Shown: in pieces, positions 57,277 through 64,000 of the stretch | How positions within the stretch are numbered: position 1 is the stretch's first letter | How the letters are laid out: each line of letters opens with the position of its first letter | Assembly: GCA_003116975.1 (NCBI GenBank) | Contig: BGKB01000068.1 | Span: 62,001-126,000, forward strand | From: Aurantiochytrium sp. KH105 | Taxonomy: Eukaryota; Sar; Bigyra; Thraustochytrida; Thraustochytriidae | Length of the DNA stretch: 64,000 nucleotides | Reading direction: 5' to 3' | Notes under the pieces: generated by a model | The model's input: only the letters and a program-made list of their open reading frames with translations | The model's database searches: none | Told to the model about the DNA's origin: nothing | Translations under genes and position numbers: made by a program

Positions 57277-58095
57277 CGCGCCTTGTCGCGCGCGCTACCG
57301 CGGGCTGTCTGCCGCTTGCCCTCCGCTCGGCCTTGCGTCCCGTCCTCCTCGCGCAGCGAGTGCAGCGTGGCGTCGAGCTGCGTCGAGCTGCGTCGAGCGG
57401 CGCCACGAGGCTCTCGGCAGGCAGGTCCCTCCCTCCCCTCGGCCGGCCGCTGCGCGGCTCGCGAAGCGGGAAAGGCCCCGCGCTTCGCAGCAAGCGCGTC
57501 TGCGCCCTCGCAGCGCAGCCTCCCGCCGCGCGCGCGCGCTCGCCGCTCTCGCGCGCGTGCTTCGTCGTTTGCGCGTCGCGCGTCGCGCCTCTCGCTCTCT
57601 CTTTCGACTCTGCTTCGTCTCGCGTTGTCGCGATCTTGGGCCCCGCCATTCTGCACTTCCCGCGCCGCGCCGCACTTGCGCGCCGCCATTCCGCACTTGC
57701 GCGCCGCGCCATTCTCCACTTGCGCGCCGCGCCATTATCCACTTGCGCGCCGTCGCCGCTTCGCGCAGGCGAGCCGCCGCGCCGAGCCGCGCCGAGCCAG
57801 GGCGACAAACCCGAGTCGCACGCGCACGGCGCCTTCGCGAGCCGCAGCGCGGAGCCGCTCGCGCGCGAGGCCCCGAGGCTCGCGCCAGGCGCGCCTGCGG
57901 CCGCTGCGCGCGGCCTCCGCGCGGACCTTGCTCGCGGCGCGGCGCGGCGTTGCCACTCTGGCGAAAATCGAACAGGGCCGCGGCGCGAACGTTGGGACGT
58001 GCGGCGGGACGACCTCGGCGTGGAGCGCGGGGGGACGCGAGGCGCGCGCACGACAAGCCGTGTCGCTGCACGGGACGAAACGCAAATGACGTCGA
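57277..58095. promoter_or_regulatory. Divergent spacer between VPS45 and SPC2
   Basis: 819 bp, very GC-rich, with no credible protein; the long frames through it are Arg/Ala runs. It holds four tandem copies of a 21-23-bp unit with TTGCGCGCCGC and GCCATT (57673-57755). Confidence 0.5.
57673..57755. repeat. Four tandem CACTTGCGCGCC(GCG)CCATT units in a divergent promoter
   Basis: Copies start at 57673, 57694, 57717 and 57740 (spacing 21, 23 and 23); the last is truncated. Each has CACTTGCGCGCCG, and the first three continue to CCATT. TTGCGCGCC resembles an E2F site and GCCATT a YY1-like core, but the resemblance alone proves nothing. Confidence 0.9.
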
Positions 58096-58791
58096 ATGGT
58101 ACGTTCGGTGAGAATTGAAATAGAAAACGATGCGAAAGCCCACGAGCAACTTGGTACTGACCGCGCCGGGAAACGTTTGCTTGCACCTGAAGTAGAGGAA
58201 ACGCCGACAGAACCTGCGGTCGACCTTGTGGACGCCGATGACGCACCAGTTCCGCCTGTAGATGTCTTGGATCAGCTTGCTGTGAAGCGCACCGTTGATG
58301 ACTGCATCTACAAGCTGCTCGAGATCGAGGGCTACAAGGAAAACCTCTTGCTTAGCAACGTAAAACTTGGCATCATGACATCTGCATGCTGCGTCGCGCT
58401 CTATGCGCAATTGGGACCACACAAGTTTCCAGAGGACAAAGCCATTCTTACAGCATGCGTCGTCTTTTACGCTGTAGCCAGTGCCATTCTTCAGGTGATT
58501 GCCACGTTTATTGAAAAGGACTACATTGTCCGCACGCGAGCAAAAGAAGATCTTCCCGGCAGCGAGCTCCTCGTATCGACGTTTATGGACCGCGGCGATG
58601 AGATGATCAAGGTGCGCTTAGAATGTGCCGCAGCAATCGCAGAGCGCACCGTCGAGTACTCCTCCTCTGTTGGCAAGTACTTTTCTCCTGAAGGTGAGCT
58701 CGACGAGGTGGCTGTGCAAAGCGATCTCTGTGTCTGTTTGGAAAAGCTCGAGCGGAGCCTTAAACAGTCCTCCCATAAAAAGGACATTTAG
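58096..58791 (+). CDS. SPCS2: Signal peptidase complex subunit 2
   Basis: 231 residues. The acidic N-terminal third precedes the family block VDDCIYKLLEIEGYKENLLLSNVKLGIM, and two membrane helices follow at about 91-106 and 117-139 separated by a short lumenal loop. The cytosolic C-terminal domain (DYIVRTR, SELLVSTFMDRGDEMIKVRLE, VGKYFSPEGELDE) closes the protein. This is the SPC25/SPC2 layout. SPC2 is a non-catalytic subunit of the ER signal peptidase that contacts the Sec61 channel. No introns are seen. Confidence 0.9.
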   Translation: MVRSVRIEIENDAKAHEQLGTDRAGKRLLAPEVEETPTEPAVDLVDADDAPVPPVDVLDQLAVKRTVDDCIYKLLEIEGYKENLLLSNVKLGIMTSACCVALYAQLGPHKFPEDKAILTACVVFYAVASAILQVIATFIEKDYIVRTRAKEDLPGSELLVSTFMDRGDEMIKVRLECAAAIAERTVEYSSSVGKYFSPEGELDEVAVQSDLCVCLEKLERSLKQSSHKKDI

Positions 58792-58996
58792 TGAATTGGC
58801 GCCGCGCCCGAAGAGAGTGGTGGCATGCAGAAAAAGAGAAACATGTAAGTATATTGTTTTCGGCGGCATTCGCGCAATGTTACGTGCATTCATTATGGTT
58901 CAAGGTGCTCGAAAAGAATTCTGATCTCGGGCTGCCGACGGGCAAGCTAAAGGAAAAAGTGGGATCAAACAAAGTCGTCACGCTCGGGGCTCTTTC

Positions 58997-59869
58997 TTAG
59001 CATGAGACCTCGCTCAGGTCCGAGCCTGAGGAGGCCGAGGACGCCCTCGCTTTTCGTCGACGTCGGCCCGCGCCAGACGACGATGACCCTGCAAAGACGA
59101 CATCCTGGATGTATTCGCGATTGGCGTTGTACAGAGGCGGAAGAGTGAAAAAGGCCACACAAGCCCCGGCAAGAAGAATGTAGGCCTCATAGTTAATGTT
59201 CAAAACCATGATAAAGACAATGGCAGCGACAAGAGCTCCCACCGCGACCAGGTCATCTGTGAAAAACATCACCTCCTCCAGACTCTCCATCCAACTCCCA
59301 GCATACATGCCCAGACCCTTGGAGAGTTTCTCAATCTCGCTCGCCGGCACGAGTCTGCGCTGCTCCACAAAGCGTTCCGCGGTAAAATGACGGTTGACGA
59401 TCTTGGCATCCCGCAGAACAGGTGTAAAATTGACTGTGATGGCGCTCAGCGTGAGCTGAAAGAGGATCATAAAGCTCAAAAGGGTCAAAACGGTATACTC
59501 GGAGTAATGCACGAGACAGAAAATCAGAACGACCATGCTCAGTCCGAGCGAGGAAAATGCGGGCTCTTCCCAGTAGGCGAGCTTGAGCACTTGATGCTGC
59601 ACATACTCTTCGGGATCGTCGATTTCAATGTCACCTTCCTCCGATTGCGCGTCAGCATCATTCTCGTAGGTGGTCTCCCTTTTCGGCGCTTGGCCCTCGG
59701 CAGGCATGTATTCGACATCATCACGGTCGTCAATTGTATATCGTGGTGCGATGCTTTTCTTTTTCCTCGCCTTGCCATCTTTCGGCCCGCCGGGCCGCAC
59801 GGCGCGCGTGTGGCGCACCACCCAAACCTGGCCTTCGCCTTCGCCGTTGCCGCGGGCTTTGTCGCCCAT
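58997..59869 (-). CDS. Reticulon-like ER membrane protein
   Basis: 290 residues from ATG 59869; the upstream in-frame start is GTG. The N-terminus (about 110 residues) is charged and acidic. From HQVLKLAYWEEPAFSSLGLSM the pattern is that of a reticulon-homology domain: a long hydrophobic hairpin (VVLIFCLVHYSEYTVLTLLSFMILFQLTLSAITV), a polar loop of about 70 residues, and a second long hairpin (VAVGALVAAIVFIMVLNINYEAYILLAGACVAFFTLPPLY), then NREYIQDVV and a basic Ser/Arg tail. Reticulons shape tubular ER by wedging into the membrane. It lacks the usual KKxx ending; the family match rests on topology and the LxYW block. Confidence 0.65.
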   Translation of the reverse strand: MGDKARGNGEGEGQVWVVRHTRAVRPGGPKDGKARKKKSIAPRYTIDDRDDVEYMPAEGQAPKRETTYENDADAQSEEGDIEIDDPEEYVQHQVLKLAYWEEPAFSSLGLSMVVLIFCLVHYSEYTVLTLLSFMILFQLTLSAITVNFTPVLRDAKIVNRHFTAERFVEQRRLVPASEIEKLSKGLGMYAGSWMESLEEVMFFTDDLVAVGALVAAIVFIMVLNINYEAYILLAGACVAFFTLPPLYNANREYIQDVVFAGSSSSGAGRRRRKARASSASSGSDLSEVSC

Positions 59870-60430
59870 GACCAAATTGATTTCCTTCACGCAAACTCAA
59901 CAAAACACACAAAGATGCGCGCAAACGGCAGGCGCACAACGCTTCCGCTCAGTGCGCGCCTCGCCCTCGCCTTCGTGCGTCTTCGCGCGGCCCAGCACGA
60001 CACGGTCGAGGTAGGTCTCGAGGTGAGTGAATTACCTTCCTCGCCGCGCGTGCTCGCAAGTCGCCCGCCCGCCAACGCGCGAGCGTGCCGAGGGGGGGGG
60101 GGAGGAAACCTCGCCGGTCTTGCCCGGCCTCGCGACGCCAGCCAGGTCGGCCGCAGCCGCGGGCAGCGAGCGGGTGGACGCGGGCGCGGGCGCGTCGGAG
60201 TTTGCGAAGTCGTTCTGCCTCCGCCTTCTTCTTTCCTCTCTACTGCTACATGCACAACGAGTCCAAGCCAGGCACGCGGCACCGGCACGTGCATGGGGCG
60301 GCCTATTTCCGCAGCGTTGGGTCAGTTTCCGCTTTGCGGCAAGCGCGAGGAAAGCGCGCCCCGAGACGCCGAGACGCGCAGACAAACCCGGACCCGCGTG
60401 GCGGCGCGGACGGCGCGTACGCACGCCGGG
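59870..60430. promoter_or_regulatory. Divergent spacer between reticulon-like and hypothetical genes
   Basis: GC-rich, with a poly-G run near 60092-60101. It lies between two head-to-head starts. No protein is credible in it. Confidence 0.45.
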
Positions 60431-61033
60431 ATGGAGGCCGACCTGGAGAACGGGCGTTTAGACTCGCCCCGCCGCCAGCAGCAGGACCTTCGGCTCCGGA
60501 ACCGGAATGAGGATGACGATGAGGGAAAGGCAGAGCAACCTCGAACGTCCACGGCGGCGCACGCTGCGCAGCGCGACGTGGACGACGGCGACGACGACAG
60601 TCTGGCCCGTGAAGGAGGGCGGGAAGGAGGAGGAGGAGGAGGAGGAGATGAGTGGGATGCGGAAGGCCGGGAAGAGGCCAACGAGATCATTGATGCTGAA
60701 GCTCCCGCGGAGGCCAAAACCGAGGCGCGGGAGCAAGAGAAGGCGAAGCGATCGAAACGCCGGCCGCGCTTCGTTCCGCCACGCATCTACAATCCTCCGT
60801 CCCTCATGGAGTGCTGTCTGTCAACTATCGGAGAACGCCCAGACGTTGCTGTCCTCCAACAAGACCTCTACGGTTTCGGCCAGGACATGCTGGCCCGAAT
60901 GCTTCTCGCCATCATCCAGCGCGGAAATCTTACGATCCCGCTTGTGCGACGCTTTGAAACCGTGGCAAGAGAAGAGGGACATGACCTGATTGAGCAGTTT
61001 GTCGAAGGCCTCGACATCTTCGCGGCAATCTGA
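60431..61033 (+). CDS. Hypothetical acidic protein with helical C-terminus
   Basis: 200 residues from ATG 60431 (cgggATGG). The frame is open far upstream, but that part is shadow-like. The first 115 residues are disordered and acidic, with a poly-Gly run near 73-79. The last 85 residues look folded: PRFVPPRIYNPPSLMECCLSTIGERPDVAVLQQDLYGFGQDMLARMLLAIIQRGNLTIPLVRRFE, then EEGHDLIEQFVEGLDIF. No membrane helix is seen and I recognise no family. It ends 106 bp from the stop of the convergent gene. Confidence 0.6.
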   Translation: MEADLENGRLDSPRRQQQDLRLRNRNEDDDEGKAEQPRTSTAAHAAQRDVDDGDDDSLAREGGREGGGGGGGDEWDAEGREEANEIIDAEAPAEAKTEAREQEKAKRSKRRPRFVPPRIYNPPSLMECCLSTIGERPDVAVLQQDLYGFGQDMLARMLLAIIQRGNLTIPLVRRFETVAREEGHDLIEQFVEGLDIFAAI

Positions 61034-61139
61034 ATGTCGTGCCCCTTTGACGCGTCAATTCGCCCATCTGAGAGTTTTCCCCCGTTCCCTTCTCTCCCAC
61101 TGCGCACGATATGGACGGTGAGCGAGAGAGCGAGACTCC

Positions 61140-62813
61140 TCACTCGTTGAAGCCTCCGCGTGCTGCCTGCCAATGCGATGCAGCTCTGTGGCGTCTGCCC
61201 TCTCTTGCGCGCTCGCGCCGTCGCGCATGGTATCGCAAAAGTCGCTCGCGCAGCCCATTGTATCGATGATACTCGTGCCGGGTCCGCGCGCCTCGCCACC
61301 AAGCTTGGATTCGCGTTATTGCGCGTCGCTCTGCACGCGTCGTGCGCCTCGCCCACTCCCCGCGAACAACACGCTGGATCTCAGTTGCAGCCTTGCACTT
61401 GTACAAGTGTCTCTTTGCGAGGCCTGTCACTGTCGCTTCGATCCAGCGCTCGAGGTAACTTCGCGCTCTGAGTCGACGCCCAAAGTGCTGAGCTCGACGC
61501 TGTCGGCGCCTCTGCGCTGCGTTGGCATGCCAAATTGCAAAATGTGGATGCATGATCATTGTGAACAACACACGAATTCCTGAGCGTCGACGTGCAGCGC
61601 TTGACGATATGGCTTGCTGCCAGCCTCTCAAGACCCGCGCAAGCTTCCGCTGGCGCATTCTCTCGACCGCGCGACGAAGTCTGGAGCTGCGTTGCGTTGC
61701 CTTTTTCCATGTCGTAAATACCTGTACAAAAATTCGAGACCTATTTTCTTCCTCTGCCTGTTTGTGCGCCCTTTTTTCCGCTTCTTCTGTGCGATGAGCT
61801 CCCCGAGCGCGGGCGAGTCGCTGCAGCATACGTGCGAGCTGTTCTCGTTGCTGAAGACGACGCGTGTACCAGAAGCGTAGCCAGTTGGCGATTCTTGCCG
61901 CCTGAAAGTGGATCAGACGCAAAAAGGCGCGGCCTGGTCGCTCAAGTTGCACAAAGAACTCGTCAGGAAACCCAGAGTATCGTTTGCAAAGCCTCCCATA
62001 GAGTTCGGCGTCAGCAACTCCCTTGAGAGCATTCGTTGCGCGTTGGTCAGCATCATCTTCATCAATGGGGCAGTCATTCGAGTCAGAGGCCTGCAAGCAG
62101 GCTCGAAATTGCTCATTCATGGCGCGTATTGATTCCACACGCGTCTCAATCTCGTACGCAATCGCTTGATGTCTCGCATATGGAAGCGTGTCGCCACGAA
62201 GATGCAATGTACCGCCCTTTTCGGGTCCGTGCCAGTGCATATCCGTCACCTTGCCGCTCACGCGCCGACCGTCAGCAAGATCGAGAACCACTGGCGCCTG
62301 GGTATTGTATGCGTCCAAGTACATTTGAGGATTTCTCGAGGCGATGACCATATCAGGGCCCGCTTGGCGTGTCTCGAAGACCTCCCGTGTCTGCCGCAGA
62401 CGCCAACGCTGGTGTCGAGTCGTCGCAGCGAAGGTGGCATCCGCCTTTCGCAGTTGTTCCCGAAGAGCCGCGTCGTGCGCAGCTGCACGAGCTCGCGCAG
62501 CTTCTAATTTATTTGCAAAGTTACGTTCCATTTGAAAGACTCTCTTCTCAAAGTACAGTAGCTGCTTTGAGCGTGAGTCCTCCCACGCTTCTTCTCGCAA
62601 GGACGGTTGTGACCGCACGAGCATCTGCATCGATTTACATTTTTTGACTTTGCGCGTTATTAATGTTCCCTTATTCTCTCGATGCCGGTGCGCGTGTCGC
62701 ACTTCCTCCCGCATTCCGTGGCCCCCCTTGCGAGACCTCCTTTTGGCTCTTCTGCGCCGTCGCTGGGACTCGCTGGCCTCTGGCGCCACGGCGGCGACCA
62801 TTCTCGACGACAT
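61140..62813 (-). CDS. IQ-motif / Sfi1-like coiled-coil protein
   Basis: 557 residues from ATG 62813; the frame extends upstream without a better ATG, to a TTG only. The N-terminus is Arg/Lys-rich. A coiled coil follows (QLLYFEKRVFQMERNFANKLEAARARAAAH). A beta-rich stretch near 170-200 (PVVLDLADGRRVSGKVTDMHW...GTLHLRGD) is unidentified. Repeated Trp-centred helices (VFTTWKKA, LRGWQQAI, FAIWHANA, YLERWIEA) about every 30 residues resemble Sfi1/centrin-binding repeats. Two IQ motifs end the protein (EIQRVVRGEWARR, RIQAWWRGARTRHEY, about 474-520). A role in binding calmodulin or centrin at basal bodies is inference. Confidence 0.65.
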   Translation of the reverse strand: MSSRMVAAVAPEASESQRRRRRAKRRSRKGGHGMREEVRHAHRHRENKGTLITRKVKKCKSMQMLVRSQPSLREEAWEDSRSKQLLYFEKRVFQMERNFANKLEAARARAAAHDAALREQLRKADATFAATTRHQRWRLRQTREVFETRQAGPDMVIASRNPQMYLDAYNTQAPVVLDLADGRRVSGKVTDMHWHGPEKGGTLHLRGDTLPYARHQAIAYEIETRVESIRAMNEQFRACLQASDSNDCPIDEDDADQRATNALKGVADAELYGRLCKRYSGFPDEFFVQLERPGRAFLRLIHFQAARIANWLRFWYTRRLQQREQLARMLQRLARARGAHRTEEAEKRAHKQAEEENRSRIFVQVFTTWKKATQRSSRLRRAVERMRQRKLARVLRGWQQAISSSAARRRSGIRVLFTMIMHPHFAIWHANAAQRRRQRRAQHFGRRLRARSYLERWIEATVTGLAKRHLYKCKAATEIQRVVRGEWARRTTRAERRAITRIQAWWRGARTRHEYHRYNGLRERLLRYHARRRERAREGRRHRAASHWQAARGGFNE

Positions 62814-63255
62814 AGTCGACTTCCTCGGCGCGCGCACCACTGACCGGCCCAGCGAACGGCTCGCGAGCGTCCGAGATCTGCAGTTCCGCCCTCGCCTTCG
62901 CGCTCTCCTCTCCTCCGCTCCGCTCTGCGCTGGACCCCTCCGCCTCGATGTCCAGGCGCGCGGCCGCTGCCTGAGAGCGCCCCGCGAGAGACGGCGACTG
63001 CGAGCAGGAGAGAAGAAGTCCCAAGTTGCGTTCCCAAGGGTGTGCGCCGGGCCCCCGATTCCGCGGGGCCCCCAATCCCGGTTCCGCCCCCTCGGCGACG
63101 CGGCGCCAGACCGCCACCTCGGCCCGCCCAAAAGCAGAGCGCGAGCCGCGACGGGAGGCGGCAGACGCCGATCTCCGGCAGGGCGGCGCCGCGGCGAGCG
63201 CAGAGAGGAGGGAGAGCGAGGCCGGGCCGGACCGGACTGGACCAGACTGGACCAG

Positions 63256-63300
63256 CTCAGATATCAGATTAGATCTGATAAGATCTGATAAGATTTGATC
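63256..63300. repeat. (AGATCTGATA)n decamer repeat
   Basis: About four imperfect decamers of AGATCTGATA type, next to the GACGC tract and about 170 nt before the next start codon. Confidence 0.85.
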
Positions 63301-63338
63301 AGACACAAAGACAACTTGGGCCACCCTCGAGGCGCTCC

Positions 63339-63379
63339 GACGCGACGCGACGCGACGCGACACGCCGCGACGCGACGCT
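63339..63379. repeat. (CGACG)n pentanucleotide repeat
   Basis: About eight CGACG/CGACA units with one CGCCG variant in the probable 5' leader of the last gene. Confidence 0.9.
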
Positions 63380-63469
63380 GGACGAGGTGGCGAAAGGCGA
63401 CGCAAGACGCGCCTCGTGGAGAGCTTGGAGAATAGAGTCCAGAAGACCTTGTGGAAAGGGATTGTCAAG

Positions 63470-64000
63470 ATGGCAGGCTCGGCGAGCAAAGAGGCCGTGC
63501 TGAGCGCGGTCGCTCTGGCAACGCTCGCGTCGAGGCTGGGCGGCCTGCACAGCGCAGCGTCGAGACGAGGGAAGAGGGTTGTTACGCTCCAGGTACGTTG
63601 GGCCGAGTATGCAGAATCTGGCGGCTTGAACGTCGACTCTAACTGACTTGCTTGGTGGTGACTTTCGATTTGTGCAGTGGGCTCTCGTGGGCATCGCACT
63701 TTTGTCCAAAAGGACGCGGCGCATGTTCGAGCGTATCCCGTCGCTTGCAGTCCCTTCACTCGCAGTTGCAGCGCTCGTTGTTGACATGGCGACAGCGCGA
63801 ATGGGTCGTCATCTGATGCGATCCAGGGCGCGAAGCGCTCTGTGGTCCGTGGTTGCTCTCGGCATGGTCCCGGAGCTCACCGATGCGGTCGCGCAAGGTA
63901 CCGCTGCCTTTACGAGCGGCGAAGCTGACATTCCTGCTCTCATCGCCATGCAGCTCGGTCTTTGCCTCAATCAAACTCGCGCTGTCGCAGTCATTCTTCT
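63470..64000 (+). CDS. Polytopic membrane protein, N-terminal part (3' partial)
   Basis: Exon 1 is 63470-63592 (ATG in context caagATGG), followed by a GTACGT donor. The 85-nt intron ends TTGTGCAG, and exon 2 runs from 63678 in phase past the window end; 148 residues are visible. Splicing joins GKRVVTLQ to WALVGIALLSKRTRRMFE. Hydrophobic stretches include VLSAVALATLASRLGGL, WALVGIALLS, VPSLAVAALVVDMA, LWSVVALGMVP and ALIAMQLGLCLN. A transporter or P-type ATPase N-terminus is possible, but no diagnostic motif is in the window. Confidence 0.6.

Larger units (their letters stand above)
62814..63469. promoter_or_regulatory. Divergent spacer between IQ/Sfi1-like and membrane-protein genes
   Basis: GC-rich. 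It holds an AGATCTGATA-type tract (63256-63300) and a GACGC pentamer tract (63339-63379) close to the plus-strand start. No protein is credible in it. Confidence 0.5.

Noticed and set aside
57295..58422. Long Arg/Ala frames across the VPS45/SPC2 spacer
   Set aside because: Homogeneous Arg/Ala composition in all frames; the flanking conserved genes define the spacer.
59387..60430. Upstream extension of the hypothetical gene at 60431
   Set aside because: It is antisense to the reticulon-like gene and low-complexity; ATG 60431 with good context precedes the only plausible protein.
1..64000. CRISPR arrays, operons, riboswitches, rRNA
   Set aside because: None seen; the genes are eukaryotic, monocistronic and spliced, and the repeats lack spacer structure.

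Overview
This is nuclear DNA from a protist: GC-rich, gene-dense, with few and short canonical GT-AG introns and start codons in A/G-NN-ATG-G context. The gene content is eukaryotic throughout: an eS27 ribosomal protein, a SUN-domain protein, VPS45, signal peptidase subunit 2, an ERLEC1-type ER lectin, a TMEM94-like pseudo-P-type ATPase, a P-type H+-ATPase, PACRGL and ARL2BP. A DUF3638-type giant protein carrying EF-hands and a Vps62 domain, cilium-linked genes (PACRGL, ARL2BP), and C-rich codon use with almost intronless genes suggest a stramenopile, most likely a thraustochytrid/labyrinthulid (Hondaea/Aurantiochytrium-like). The lineage call is inference.

Layout. 1-4538: 3' part of the DUF3638 gene. 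5119-6422: SLC35B4-type nucleotide-sugar transporter (minus). 7169-7552: small TPR-like hypothetical. 8831-11188: SUN protein. 12610-17403: TMEM94 homologue (minus). 17687-18559: PACRGL (minus), divergent from an APC amino-acid/polyamine transporter at 19434-21134. 22184-22951: eS27 (2 exons). 23760-24722: disordered hypothetical (minus). About 24.7-35.7 kb is an 11-kb gene desert packed with short tandem repeats and palindromes. 35701-38952: plasma-membrane H+-ATPase. 39693-40343: hypothetical (minus). 40453-41451: a 999-bp transposon-like element with terminal inverted repeats, identical terminal hairpins and a 4-bp target duplication. 42838-43588: four-helix membrane protein. 43945-44304: DUF423/TMEM256 (minus). 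44668-46275: two-MRH ER lectin. 46790-47837: HSDL2-like SDR (2 exons). 48202-49809: SohB/S49 protease. 50451-51953: DUF2252 (minus). 52444-53175: ARL2BP/BART (minus, 3 exons). 53641-54810: serine racemase-like. 55495-57276: VPS45 (minus). 58096-58791: SPC2. 58997-59869: reticulon-like (minus). 60431-61033: hypothetical. 61140-62813: IQ/Sfi1-like protein (minus). 63470-end: truncated membrane protein.

The genes do not form one pathway. Recurring themes are the secretory and endomembrane system (SLC35B4, ERLEC1, SPC2, VPS45, reticulon, Vps62-domain protein, TMEM94) and cilium/cytoskeleton (PACRGL, ARL2BP, IQ/Sfi1). Genes alternate between head-to-head and tail-to-tail pairs almost without exception, so most promoters must lie in shared divergent spacers of about 0.4-1 kb. 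These spacers contain gene-specific short tandem repeats. The strongest candidate for something undescribed is the 999-bp element at 40453-41451.
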